From contig NMRB01000781.1 of assembly GCA_002633025.1 (NCBI GenBank), positions 164,758-228,757 of the forward strand: a stretch of DNA of 64,000 bases, read 5' to 3'. The notes below the pieces were generated by a model. That model worked only from the letters and a program-made list of their open reading frames with translations. It made no database searches and had not been told where the DNA came from. This stretch comes from Notospermus geniculatus. Lineage: Eukaryota; Nemertea; Pilidiophora; Heteronemertea; Lineidae. Within the stretch, counting starts at the first letter, position 1. Each line of letters begins with the position of its first letter. Shown here piece after piece: positions 11,723 to 23,813 of this stretch. The position numbers and the translations under genes are program-made.

Positions 11723-12184
11723 ACAAGTAAAGGGTGTGACAGATAGTATACAAGCGTAGTGTTGAACGTCCCCCGTCGCCCCGGGCGCAAGTCCAACAGC
11801 AGTGTTCTCCAACTTTTTTTCTGTCGACTTGGCGGCACAGGAGGGAGCGCGAGGGGGTGTCCCCCCTCGCACGAAGAAATTTTTCAAAATTGGAGAATAA
11901 AAGACCCAATTTCCCGGCATCTGCGATCAACAATCGATCCGAGCGGCGGCCATTACAATGAAGTCACTTGCACGAAACCTGACGGAAATTGCCGAACGAC
12001 TGGCCGAGTGTGTGACATCAGACGCTGTGCCAAATATGGTCACCGTTACGCTACTATTCCATTCATCACTGTTCATGACTAGAGTTGATTGACCAATCAG
12101 GAAGAAGGGCACACAAGTAAAGGGTGTGACAGATAGTATACAAGCGTAGTGTTGAACGTCCCCCGTCGCCCCGGGCGCAAGTCC
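11723..12184. repeat. 73-bp direct repeats flanking 316 bp
   Basis: 11723-11795 and 12112-12184 are virtually identical (CACAAGTAAAGGGTGTGACA ... CCCGGGCGCAAGTCC). The right copy leads straight into the duplicated segment beginning at 12186. Could be a recombination footprint or short element ends. Confidence 0.7.
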
Positions 12185-12185
12185 G

Positions 12186-12935
12186 GTGGTCGTGTATTCT
12201 GAAGATTTACGTTTTGGAGGAGGATTGATGGCAGAGACTTTGCAGTGGAGAATTAGATTAGGATGATTCTGTTACACGACACACCTTGCTAGATGTGCCT
12301 ACCAGAAAGATCTGGTGAAATTCCATTATGAAATGGAATCGGGTTTCTAAGGTGAAAGACATTGCTTCCTACCAGATTCGAACCCACGGACCCTCGCATG
12401 AGGCATCAATCGCCAGCACTAAGGGGCAGCACGCAGTATTAAAGGCAAAATCACAGTTTTTGTGTTTCGGCTTTTGCCCCCTGGTGGCAAAGTGAACAAT
12501 CAGATTTGGCCGATTCTTTCACATGACATACCTTTGCCCCATGATACTTCCTAACCCATCAAACATGAACCCAAAATCTTCAGTCGTTCAGAAGTTATAG
12601 AGCGGAAGGGACTATTAGCGGCGATCGAGCGGCATATGCGGACGAACGGGCGGTATTTTCAAGTCCCCCTCCGAGGGCGCCGGGGGACAATAATGCACAC
12701 ATTGCTGTCAGGATACAGTAGCTGGAATCACAGTCAACAGAAAACTCCCTGACTGACAATAACCATGTGTCATGTAACAAGTACTACTCGGTTCAGATCT
12801 TAGACAGAATCAGTGACAGGTGATTATCGGTTTGGTAGAAATGATTGGGCTGGACACACAATATGCAACTCTGGCAAGTATGTGTGCAAGGGTGCTGATA
12901 AGGACACAGTGTGATGACTTTTTTATTCCAGTGAA
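12186..12935. repeat. 0.75-kb duplicated segment, copy 1
   Basis: GAAGATTTACGTTTTGGAGG through TGATTATCGGTTTGGTAGAA is repeated at 13034-13790. It contains a reversed tRNA-like repeat and a copy of the CCCCCTGGTGGC family. Confidence 0.85.
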
Positions 12936-13033
12936 GATACCTTGGCACAGAAGGACACAACTCGGCCGCCGGGTTGGCGGGCTAATATTTTGAATTGGCG
13001 GCAGGTAGGCAGCTTATAGGAGTTGGAGAACAC

Positions 13034-13790
13034 TGCAACAGTCGTGTATTTTGAAGATTTACGTTTTGGAGGAGGATTGATGGCAGAGAGTTTGCAGTGG
13101 AGAATTAGATTAGGATGATTCTGTTACGCGACACACCTTGCTAGATGAGCCTACCAGAAAGATTTGGTGAAATTCCATTATGAAATGGAATCGGGTTTCT
13201 AAGGTGAAAGACATTGCTTCCTACCAGATTCGAACCCACGGACCCTCGCATGAGGCATCAATCGCCAGCACTGAGGGGCAGCACGCAGTATTAAAGGCAA
13301 AATCACAGTTTTTGTGTTTCGGCTTTTGCCCCCTGGTGGCAAAGTGAACAATCAGATTTGGCCGATTCTTTCACGCGACATACTTTTGGCCCATGATACA
13401 TCCTTCCCACCAAATATGAACCCAAAATCTTCAGTCGTTCAGAAGTTATGGAGCGGAAGGGACTACTAGCATGACTAGGGGCAAGCATGGCAAGCGGCGC
13501 ATATGGGGACGAACGGGCGGTATTTTCAAGTCCCCCTCCGAGGGCGCCGGGGGACAATAATCCACACATTGCTGTCAGGATACCGTAGCTGGAATCACAG
13601 TCAACAGAAAACTCCCTGACTGACAATAACCATGTGTCATGTAACAAGTACTACTCGGTTCAGATCTTAGACAGAATCAGTGACAGGTGATTATCGGTTT
13701 GGTAGAAATGATTGGGCTGGCCACACAATATGCAACTCTGGCAAGTGTGTGTGGCAAGAGTGCTGATAAGGAATGTCCACTAGGACACAG
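13034..13790. repeat. 0.75-kb duplicated segment, copy 2
   Basis: Same order of parts as copy 1. Differences are mostly substitutions and a small rearrangement in the CGG-rich stretch near 13470. Copy 2 is preceded by GAGTTGGAGAACACTGC (13020-13036), the reverse complement of sequence at 11806-11822, so an inverted-ended element may enclose copy 1. Confidence 0.8.
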
Positions 13791-13989
13791 GGAGATGACT
13801 TATTTACTCCAGTGAAGATACCTTGGCACCCACTGATGTCCAATGATACTGTCACCAATGTTCATTTTTTTGGCAGACCAACACAAAATACTGTGATTCA
13901 CCCGATCACAGATCAACAAGAGCAACGCAGAGCATGGCATATGCCCCCAACTGGTATGTTGTTTATGGGCAAAACAATCTCAAGTTAAC

Positions 13990-14215
13990 TGACGGAAACC
14001 CGATTTCAAGATGGCCACCATAGCCACCATCTTGGATGGGCGGCGGAGCTGGTCATCGAAAGGAACCTTCCCCTGATAGAGACCAACCCTCACAAAAAAA
14101 TTCAGGTTGATTGCGCAAAGCGTTCTCAAGTTAATAGACGGAAACCAATTTCAAGATGGCCACCATAGCCGCCATCTTGGATGGGCAGCGGAGCTGATCA
14201 TCGAAAGGAACCGTC
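13990..14215. repeat. Two units of an AAGATGGCCACC repeat
   Basis: TTCAAGATGGCCACCATAGC, then CCATCTTGGATGGGC, occurs at about 14010 and 14152. Two more units are at 16920-17050. The motif pair AAGATGGC...GCCATCTT is self-complementary. Confidence 0.75.
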
Positions 14216-14229
14216 CCCTAGAAAGCTTC

Positions 14230-16220
14230 GGGCAGTAATGAGTTGGGTCGCACATCAAGGCCAACATCTAAGGGAAGCCATGATGGACTATAAACTCTGA
14301 CATTTTCATGACCCACACATTCTACCAAAGTACTTGCATCAGTGAAACCCAACATTCCTTGAAATTCAGGACTGGCATTTTGTCAATAACCTGCATCAAA
14401 TACTGCATTTTTAGGCCTATGAGGGGCATCGGGATAAGAGGCGCACCTTCTTCATCCCGGAAAAAATCCTTATAAGAGACGCACCAGGGAAAGACGCGCA
14501 GGGTCTGGGCGATGAGTTCTAAGCTAATCCAGAGACGCCATGACACATCACACCACAGTGCATGCAGTGTTGATGTACAGGGTCAAGGTCATGCTCCACA
14601 AGCCTTGTTTTGGTTATTGCAATATGGCCGTACATTGCTGATCAGCTGTTCTCGAGTCGTATCTGCACCTTTCGTTGACTTGTGTGCTGATTTTAAATCT
14701 GAATATGACTTGAATATATTGACTTAAACTGTTTGGCGTTCACTGCTGCTGGAAAAACTGCAGGCATTTAGTGCATCGTATGATGCAATGACAACGTTAC
14801 ACCATTCCCAGCTCATTTGCGTTTCAAATGGCAAACTTTGTGCACAAAGGGAATGCATATTGATTTCTTTTGTATTTCTGAACGCATCAAAATTAGAAAT
14901 ATCGAAAATAGGCAAAGATATTTGACCAGCACATGCCCTTGACAATATATCCGTGCACACTGCCCTTTCGTTTTATTTGCCAAATAACCAAGAATAATGA
15001 AGCTGTTCTTGATAAAAGTTTCTTAATTTTTTTAAAATTCATATTTCACCATAGAATCTATGGAGGAGAAAAGGAAGGAAAGGGCATAATGGCTGAGGAA
15101 GCATTAAATTCACAATATCGTCATACAGAGTGCATCATGCTTATGGATTTTCTAATATTTGATCGTTCATTTGGTGAGGAATTTTAAGACCTGTGCCTAC
15201 TTCTTATACAAGCCTCGCCAAGGGACATGGCATAAATACTGATATTGACAACAGAATGGTCAGTCAGTTTGATGGAGGCTCTAAGAGGTGTGACTCGAAC
15301 ATGGTAATCAACCATTTTCGATGTGACAGTAATGACCAGAAAGATGACACCTATGGTTTACTATTGTCAGATCAAGGACACCACCGAAACAAATGAAGGT
15401 CACCTGACTTCTCCGCCACGGTAAGGGATCACGAGGGCATCATTCAGATCATATTAGTGTCAATTAACAGACAATGGCATAAATCAATATATCGGCATTA
15501 AGATTAGAGCAAGGGAAAACGGATGAGTGATCTCGGGAAAGATTTGCGGGTGAACTGTATTGGCCTTGTAGTGATATCGATGGTCTTATAGAAAACTCTT
15601 TGTAAGCTTAACGGGTAATTTCCTCCAAGTAAAACTAGAATCATATGGCCCAATACAGGATTACAAGGTGAACTGCTGATATGACCACTCCGCATGTGAC
15701 TTTTAACCAGCTTCAGCTTTAACTTTAAGGTGGATCGAGTCATCGCCAGCTTTCACATTGGTGACTTCAGCAACAAATCAAAGATAGGTTGAGATGTGCC
15801 AATGAGGAAACACCCCACTCATAAAGTTCGAGGCCAACGCCAGAAGTAAATCTCAAAATCTGATTGGAGACAACCCAGATAGGAGACTTCCAACACCAAA
15901 GAACATGTCAGAAATGGGACTCTATTGTTCCTGTGAACCTGCGTCAACAGCCACAAGAGTCTGGATCTGACTGCTTATCTGATTCTTCAAACGGGGGAGC
16001 AGACAATATGATATTACATGGTTTCATTCCTCTTGAGGGAAGTCACAAATGCAAAGCAGATCCATGATGATACCTTCTACATTCTGGATCGGAACGCTAC
16101 AAATTACCCCCAACCACTAGTCATAAATTCATTAGTAGGATGTGCTTGATTAGATGGTGGTAATTAGGCATGATGTGGAAGCAATTAGAAGCGAGGCTGA
16201 TGGGTGATGCTGCTCTATGG
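14230..16220. other. No gene seen
   Basis: Short unsupported open frames only; no element ends or repeats recognised. Confidence 0.5.
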
Positions 16221-16221
16221 C

Positions 16222-16862
16222 ACTTACTGGAACATGCAGGAACACTCATAGAACTGAAGGAACGTAACAACAAATGAAAAGGCCAGGGCCATTGTGCTCA
16301 TCTGTCCTCGTAGTTGTTAGGGAATGATGGTATGATGAGGACATTGCCCATCCCCTATGCCATAGAAATATGAAATCATTTGGGCAAGCCCTTCAGGAGT
16401 AATCCAGAATACGAAGTCCAAGATGTCCCTCTGAAATTTACTGACCAGGGCTCATGTTCCCGAAGCAATCGTTAGGTTAACGATGTCGTTACGCTATGCA
16501 TTTTACCAGTTTTAATGACATCGTTAACCTAACGAAGGCTTCGGGAACATGGGCCCTGGTGGATTTCATATTCCGGATTGTAACTCCTGAAAGGCTTGCC
16601 CAAATGATTTCATATTTCTGTGGCATAGTGGGATGGGCAATGTACCCATACCCCTGGCAGGGCCAGTAATGCCTTGCCTCGGCCCTGGGCTCTTGTAAAG
16701 TTTACTCTTATTGCATAAATAAACACTTTAAAACAAACAAAACAAACCGTAACTCCCTAACAACTACGAGGACAGATGAGCACAATGACCCTTGCCTTTT
16801 TATTTGTTGATACCTTCCTTCAGTTTTATGAGTGTTCCTGCAAGTTCCAGTAAGTGCCTGGC
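16222..16862. mobile_element. Foldback element with arms of about 200 bp
   Basis: 16222-16425 is mirrored in 16570-16862 in two blocks: GAACACTCATAGAACTGAAG with GCTCATCTGTCCTCGTAGTT, and CATAGAAATATGAAATCATT with GGGCAAGCCCTTCAGGAGT. Some spacer lies between the blocks on the right side. A separate 117-bp palindrome occupies the centre. Confidence 0.8.
16444..16560. mobile_element. 117-bp palindromic MITE inside the foldback
   Basis: ACCAGGGCTCATGTTCCCGA at the left and CGGGAACATGGGCCCTGGT at the right, with GTTAGGTTAACGATGTCG / CGACATCGTTAACCTAAC-type inner arms. Same architecture as 20751-20859 and 43622-43737. Confidence 0.75.
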
Positions 16863-16914
16863 AGTTATATTCCTTGTTGATGATTTCAAGCATCCTCAAG
16901 ACAAATTGATGGAA

Positions 16915-17055
16915 ACCGAATTCAAGATGGCCACCATAGCCGCCATCTTGGATGTGCTGTGATGCTGGTCATCCAAAAAGGACCCTCCCCTATTGCTCAA
17001 AGCGTTCTCAAGATATTTGATGGAAACCAAATTCAAGATGGCCACCACAGCCGAC
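16915..17055. repeat. Two further AAGATGGCCACC units
   Basis: Repeat of the units at 13990-14215; the second unit breaks off after GCCACCACAGCCG. Confidence 0.7.
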
Positions 17056-17060
17056 ACTGA

Positions 17061-17855
17061 ACCACAGACCCTGACATAATGCCCTCAGAAATATTTGTAT
17101 TCATGATGGTTTATCGTGAAAAAAAATATCAAAGAGGGGAGAGTGCAATTTTCACATTATTACAGCAGAAGTTCAAAGCAACCTGCCTGGATTGTTTCAT
17201 GCAAACGAAACATATAATCAGAGAATTTCATTCTGACATCAAAGTAAAGAACTAATTTTCATTACTCGGCAAATTTTAATTTGTCCTAGTCTATACTTCA
17301 AGCTGCCCTAAAGGAGGTACAGCTGTCTGTAGCAGCAATGGCATTTTTAAATACAGAAGCAAAGTTTTTTTCAATAAATTTCGTACCCAAGAGGATTTTT
17401 TCAAAACCAGATAAACTATTTTTGAGGGAACATTCGAGGAGGATCAGAGATGAGACTTAAATTTGCTACTTGGTTTTAATTTGAGTGAAGCATCCAAGGT
17501 ATAAACCAGTGAGAGATTTTAATTTTTCTAAGTCTGTTTGCCCTGCATACTCATAACATCAAGATCATTTGATGTTATTGTTAGTATCAAGGTCCATCCA
17601 CACCAAAAATGCACGTTGAACACAGCGGTTTCCGCCCACATACAGGGATCCGACCTCTCGCGTGAAATGCTGCGGCATGGTCCTGCCGCAGGACCATTAC
17701 CGCGGGGGATCCTGCATGGTCCAGGACCCCCCTCTGGACATGTGCCTACTTCATACTTGTGCACAATCCAGCTTATTCAATAAAATAGTCCAACATAATA
17801 ATGCATATTCAAGCTCAAACTGATGAAGAAGAAACAAATACAACTCCAGAAGACA
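17061..17855. other. No gene seen
   Basis: AT-rich; a GGTCCTG/CAGGACC inverted pair near 17680-17725 is the only structure noticed. Confidence 0.5.
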
Positions 17856-17856
17856 A

Positions 17857-18636
17857 AACTGATGTGACATCGCGAACAGTCCCAGCGGTGTCACCATGGA
17901 CTGCATTCAGCAGAAAGCATTCGAGTGACAGTCACCATTATCTCCATCGCTACTTCCCCAAGAGAACGCGAACACAACACAAAAGGCAAACCTTTCACAG
18001 CAGGGAAAAACCACACAAAGACTTTGTTACAAATGGCTTGATACCTTCGAGAGAACATTACGAAAATAAATGTTGCCATGCTAACATATTGCAAGACAGA
18101 CAATTTATATCACTCTATTCTCATGGGGACTGGGAAGTTGATACTTGGAATTGTATTGAGTTAATCACACATTTCCATTCACAGAGGTAAGCAGTGATTT
18201 TTCACAATGGAACACTAACTGAGCTGAAACTTTCCATTTCACAAAAGAGTTCTAGAGTTTGACTGTACCATTTATCACCTGGATTTCCGCTATAGCCGAA
18301 TTAACAAACGAATACTGTAAACCGTGAAATTTTCACGGCGCTAAATGTTCGCAATTTTGGGGGTCTACGAATTCGCGAAGAATAATTTTCGCGATTGGAA
18401 CCCTTCAGCTTCAAAAAATCTCAAGAACCACCGATTTTCGCACAATTTATGTTCTTGTTTTGATTGACCCTCGAGCGCAAAAATAAAACACACGCAAAAA
18501 TTGCATGGTTTACAGTACTAGGAGCAGTATAATCTCATGCATATTTGCAGCACCACCGTCTGTGGACGGGCAGCAGCAATGTTAACTATTTAGGACCCAA
18601 CAATCAAACTGCCCAGCAGAAGACATGATTTTGAAG
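17857..18636 (+). repeat. 0.78-kb duplicated segment with conserved open frame, copy 1
   Basis: The segment recurs at 19170-19948 with about 97-98% identity by eye. It contains an open frame of about 110 codons (to 18190) ending at AGAG followed by GTAAGC, a good splice-donor sequence, and then a 201-bp MITE. The frame has no recognised domain; near-identity of the copies means its openness is weak evidence for function. Confidence 0.75.
18315..18515. mobile_element. TA-flanked MITE with CTGTAAACC ends, copy 1
   Basis: CTGTAAACCGTGAAATTTTC at the left, TTGCATGGTTTACAG at the right, TA on both sides. The interior has TTCGCG/CGCGAA words. TA target suggests Tc1/mariner-type mobilisation (inference). 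Confidence 0.75.
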
Positions 18637-19169
18637 CAAACAAGCCAAATGGCAACAACGGTTCGCTGGCATGAGGCCGAGGGCGAGGGGCACAGGCCTA
18701 ATGTACCGTAAATAGGCCTATCAGTCAGCGCCACCATCGATGGCCAGAGAAACCAGGCTTGTCTGTTTGGCGGCCATCAGGAAGTTGCTATGAGCATTGC
18801 TGTCCTACTTTCCCCTGTGCGGTGAGACCTGAATACAGGCGCTATGCTACTGTATGTTTATTACCGTGACCTGGTTCATCCATGAACATACGATCGATGT
18901 AGTGTATACACAGCAGTCAGGAAATGTGCCCAACAAGACTGTGGAAATGTCCAGGTATTTGAATTATCTTAGTTATCAATTAAGCGTGGAAGTTGTTGCT
19001 ACACATGAAAGAATGAGTTGAAGTATAGTGGCTTACCTAATGAAGGGTTAGAAAAGGTATCACAATGGGTCTAATTACTCAAGTGATGAAAAGAATCCCC
19101 ACCATTTTTACTGTCCAACACCTGGTCCCCTGCCTGTTACAGCCGCTCCGCTATAGGCCTACAGTACAA

Positions 19170-19948
19170 ACTGATGTGACATCGCGAACAGTCCCAGCGG
19201 TGTCACCATGGACTGCATTCAGCAGAAAGCATTCGAGTGACAGTCACCATTATCTCCATCACTACTTCCCCAAGAGAACGCGAACACAACACAAAAGGCA
19301 AACCTTTCACAGCAGGGAAAAACCACACAAAGACTTTGTTACAAATGGCTTGATACCTTGGAGAGAACATTACGAAAATAAATGTTGCCATGCTAACATA
19401 TTGCAAGACAGACAATTTATATCACTCTATTCTCATGGGGCCTGGGAAGTTGATACTTGGAATTGTATTGAGTTAATCACACATTTCCATTCACAGAGGT
19501 AAGCAGTGATTTTTCACAATGGAACACTAACTGAGCTAAAACTTTCAGTTTCACAAATCTAGAGTTTGACTACACCATTTATCACCTGGATCCGCTATAG
19601 CTCAATTAACAAACGAATACTGTAAACCGTGAAATTTTCGCGGCGCTAAATGTTCATGATTTTGGGGTCTACGAATTCGCGAAGAATAATTTTCACGACT
19701 GGAACCCTTCAGCTTCAAAAAATCTCAAGAACCACCGATTTTCGCACGATTTATGTTCTTCTTTTGACCCTCGAGCGCAAAAATAAAACGCACGCGAAAA
19801 TTGCATGGTTTACAGTACTAGGAGCAGTATAATCTCAGGCATATTTGCAGCACCACCGTCTGTGGACGGGCAGCAGCAATGTTAACCATTTAGGGCCCAA
19901 CAATCAAACTGCCCAGCAGAAAACATGATTTTGAAGCAAAAAAATTCA
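19170..19948 (+). repeat. 0.78-kb duplicated segment, copy 2
   Basis: Same content as copy 1; the open frame remains intact with a handful of replacements, and the GTAAGC donor-like site is kept (19499-19504). Upstream sequences of the two copies are unrelated. Confidence 0.75.
19620..19815. mobile_element. TA-flanked MITE with CTGTAAACC ends, copy 2
   Basis: Lies at the equivalent place in the second 0.78-kb copy, so it was inserted before the duplication. Confidence 0.75.
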
Positions 19949-20072
19949 GCTCTTTTTTATTATTCTTTTCATTGCCCTCAATTTGCAGTAGGCAATCAAG
20001 CAAGCAGAAAGTATGAGGCTCGAACCACAGGACGTGTAATGTACCTATGAGTATAAAAGTCATTCAACCCCG

Positions 20073-20320
20073 CAGGGTTTCCGCCAGGAAATATTGTGAG
20101 GGGGGCTCGCGGGCCCGGGGGGGAGCTCGAGTGGGGGTGTCCCCCCTCGACCAAAAAATTTTTGCGATTTTGAACCTTATGCCATTATTTGCTCATCACA
20201 CTTGGTGAAAAACTGGGACTTTCAATCACTACTCTGCAAAGTTGAGGGGGGGCTCAGCCCCCCTTGATGAACTTGAGGAGGGGCCTGAGCCCCCCAGCCC
20301 CCCCTCTGGCGGAAACCCTG
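20073..20320. mobile_element. G/C-tract MITE with CAGGGTTTCCGCCAG ends
   Basis: CAGGGTTTCCGCCAG at the left and CTGGCGGAAACCCTG at the right are perfect inverted ends of 15 bp, with GGGGGCT / AGCCCCC tracts inside. Confidence 0.85.
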
Positions 20321-20750
20321 TCCCCAGTACATTCCTGCTCTCCTGTCTGGCAATAAAATCTTGTTGCAATCGTGCAGAGTATGATCTCTGGCAATTATCA
20401 AATTAAACTGTGCACGGATCATCCATATTCGGTGACACATCTTATCAAGAATCAAGTAAAATGTGACAATGGAAAGACGATGTTATCGGATACAATCAGA
20501 CAATGATCATGTCTCTACAGGAATCCTCAGGGATAACGACAAATTGATTTTATCAAACCAGATTATCTGCCTAGTGCCCAAACCAATTTAAGCACGTCAC
20601 ACAATGTCTTTAATCACTACCAATCGGCTTTTTCGCAGGAGCATCCTTTTTCAAAACAGACAAGATGTACAGATTTTATGGTCTACACATCCATATGCAA
20701 TATGAATGATCTGTCAAAAACTAAAGGCGCTACCCATCTGATAATATATC

Positions 20751-20859
20751 TGGGTCCATATTCATAAACATACTTAAGTCAAAATGCATGTGATACTTAT
20801 CTTTTGTGTTGAACAAAGGATAAGTGTCACACTTAAGTAGTTTTATGAATATGGGCCCA
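20751..20859. mobile_element. 109-bp palindromic MITE
   Basis: TGGGTCCATATTCATAAACA at the left mirrors TTTATGAATATGGGCCCA at the right; inner arms ACTTAAGT and GATACTTATC / GATAAGTGTC also pair. Confidence 0.85.
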
Positions 20860-22575
20860 GAAGGCTATCTGAAGGCCATTTCAACCTGACAAGGCATCAG
20901 CCAAGTGGGCTAAAAAAACGCCGGAAAATCTGGTAATCAGCATCTCCAGTTGCAGTGCAAGCATGCAGCATAGCAAGGCACTACAGGACTTGTATGTCGG
21001 CCCCCTTGAACTTTGCGCTGATTACCCCACCCTGCTGCTGACTGATGTGGCTGTGAATGCTTGTTTGGCTGGTCATCGGACGATCGAGAGTCCTTGCCTG
21101 ACTGTCTTCAATAGGGTTTTGTTTGTACATTTTACCAGTGACAACATGCAGGGGCGTAGCTGGGGGGGGGGGGAAATCCCCCCCCCCAAGCAAAAAGGGA
21201 CAAAACAAATTTTTCCTCTAAAAGGTCATTTCCCCTCTTCAAGCGAAGTTATTGTGATGTCAGATGTGGGGAAAATGCATCTGAGGTGTTTTTTTTCTGG
21301 AGGAGGACCCCCAGACCCTCCCAGTGCATACCCCGAAGGGTCGATCTTCACCCTCCAGACTAGATCAACTTTGTCTCCACCCAGGTCGTAAAAGCTACTG
21401 ACATGGTCGCTTGAACAACATTTCAGCACGGCAGGGGTTACATGTGAAGGATATGATGAACTAAATTGTCTGACATGAGCTGTCTCTTCTGCGAATAAAT
21501 CTATATTGTCGAGGCACCAAAGATACTTTTCAAAGCAGATATTCTGATGTCAATAGTATCCGATTCTGGTGTTGTTATAAGGTTATAAGGATGTATCATC
21601 CTCAAGTGACTTATTTTTTCAGCAGCAGTGAACTGCTCGAAACATGTCCAGCCGCTTTTTCAAGCAGGTGATCACGGACAACGACCAGAAAATCCACTTG
21701 TGCCAAGCAGGCAGCAGATGGAGTGGAGGACCTCACCACATTTTCTGGCATCGTTTGCCAATATCTCATATTCTAAACCTTTTTCTCAGGATTCTATCTG
21801 AGTCAAGGTGATCAGAATTTTTTCGAGATTGCAAGTCCGTTAACAGGAAGACAACAACAGATGATGATATAGGTCAGTATAGCCGATATGAAATGGCTAC
21901 AGAGCTGAGTAAATAAAATTACCCCAGGACCTTCGAGGAATTAATACATGGGGCAAAGCTCAACTGAGCGAGATGTCCAATCAAGGCGAAGACCAACTTG
22001 ACCCCTCACAGATGACAAATCGATTTGACACTTGTGAATTAGAAAAACCTTCAAAAAGGAAAAATTTTGTATCATATTCCTAGCATGGTTGAATCTGGGA
22101 AGTGGTAGACAAAAACAAGGATATCAACAAATTTTTCCAACAATTTTTCCAACAGAATTAACAACAGCAATGTTGGACAAATGTTGTTTCGTGTATAAAG
22201 GGGAAAAGATTTTTTCAACACGCTGTTCAGATGTTCCTATAAGTCATTGCCCAAAGTATACATGCTCGTTGCTCAGGAATGTTGGAAACATTTCCAGTAT
22301 AGATGCAGCGTTATACTTGGTGTGATATTCAATGACACTGCACTGGCTCTGTAACTGCTTAATTGAAGCAGGTGTTATAACAGCCCAATTTACATTTAAG
22401 CTGTTTTGGCAAAGATGCTATCAAGTGTCAGATCTTCAGCTGTCAATGGGAAATGAATTTTGCATATAGAACACGGAAATGAACAACCTTGTGATTACAG
22501 AATTACAGGAAACTTACTAACACCATATCCTATTTCACGATAACAGATTAGGCTCGAGACGGCCTTGACGAAGCA

Positions 22576-22887
22576 CAGGGTTCTTCCCCCTGGTAAAGCA
22601 AAAAAATCAATGACTTTTCAAGGACTTTTCAAGGGCTGTTTCCGAACTTTTCAAGGATTTTTGGTACACTGACAGAAGACTTTTGCAAAGAAATAAGTCC
22701 TAATATCACAACATACCGGTAATCACGCAGGCCAGACTCGGGAGAATAAAGGAAGAACACAAGAAATCAAGGACTTTCAATGACTTTGACAAAAGTTGTG
22801 CAGAATTCAAGCACTTTTCAAGGCCCTTGGAGGCAAATAGCAAAATTCAATGATAATCAAGGTTTTCAAGGATGCGTACGAACCCTG
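22576..22887. mobile_element. Element filled with TTTTCAAGG words
   Basis: CAGGGTTCTTCCCC at the left and GTACGAACCCTG at the right are loosely inverted. TCAAGGACTTT, TTTTCAAGG and TTTCAATGACTTT recur about nine times between them. Non-coding. Confidence 0.6.
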
Positions 22888-23607
22888 GAAGCAGTGGCAG
22901 CTTGCGTGTCCGCCTTCAATGTTTTCACGAGAAATTGCAATTCTTATGGAAGAAAGCTTGTTTCCTCTTTCAAAAGCTTATAGAACTGAGAGAAGACATC
23001 ATGAGGGGAGCCATGTCAGTAACAAGATTTTTTGCAGATACATGTCCTGATCTCTTTATGTGAAAACATTGCGCTACTTGTCACATGAGACAGGCCAATT
23101 TCCCCCAACCATCTCTGCCTAAACAGCTTACAGTATTTTTTTAGCGTTGGCTCAGGTGCCATGTCATATCAATTTGACAAAGGGCGTTTAAGACTTAGAC
23201 GCGTGTAACTTCGTCAAATGCATGGTTGAAGTGCGTGCATTTAGTGACGTTACACGTGTCTATTAGTCTCAAACACCCTTTGTGAAATCACCCATGCCCA
23301 TAATGTTTAGATTTAAACTGTTTTGTATTATTCATCAGGATCCAACTTCACAACATTCAAAGTCATAGCAATATAAAGGTAGTTTCAAATTCATCGTTGG
23401 CAATGGAATGTGTTGATTTCTACCACTAATTAAGCATTTCATAAGACATACATGTATATTGTGATACTTTTAATCACTGGAAGCCAAATCCATGACTGCA
23501 ACATTATCAACTCTCACAGGCAACAAACATAAAGAGAAACCAACCTCATTTCCCTCCTAGTGTCATACAAATGTGAAGCAAACATAATACACTGGAGCTG
23601 ACATTCG

Positions 23608-23813
23608 AAGGGGCTGTTCGTTTTCGTCAATTGAGGAATCTGAGTTGTGATCCTTGAGAAAATAGAGAAAGCTTATATGAAGCTGCAAATTGCAGCGATT
23701 ATTCTGTACAGCACAACAAATAATTCCTGCAATTTGCAAGTGCATAGCTTTTTCCGTTTTCCCAAGGATCACAACTCAGATTCCTCAAGTGACGAAAATG
23801 AACAGCCCCTTTT
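23608..23813. mobile_element. 205-bp foldback
   Basis: GGGGCTGTTCGTTTTCGTCA, GAGGAATCTGAGTTGTGATC and GCTGCAAATTGCAG at the left are mirrored at 23728-23813. Open frames read from either strand of it look alike because of the symmetry. Confidence 0.85.

Noticed and set aside
11723-12184. LTR pair of a short retrotransposon
   Set aside because: The 73-bp repeats lack TG...CA ends, a primer site and a polypurine tract.
21150-21200. G-quadruplex or regulatory G/C tracts
   Set aside because: The poly-G and poly-C runs are part of a MITE-like end similar to 3923-4237; nothing else supports a role.
21480-21560. Next AP3D1 exon on the minus strand (a frame reading K-Y-L-W-C-L-D near 21520)
   Set aside because: Only three residues agree with the expected family segment; no matching splice phase.
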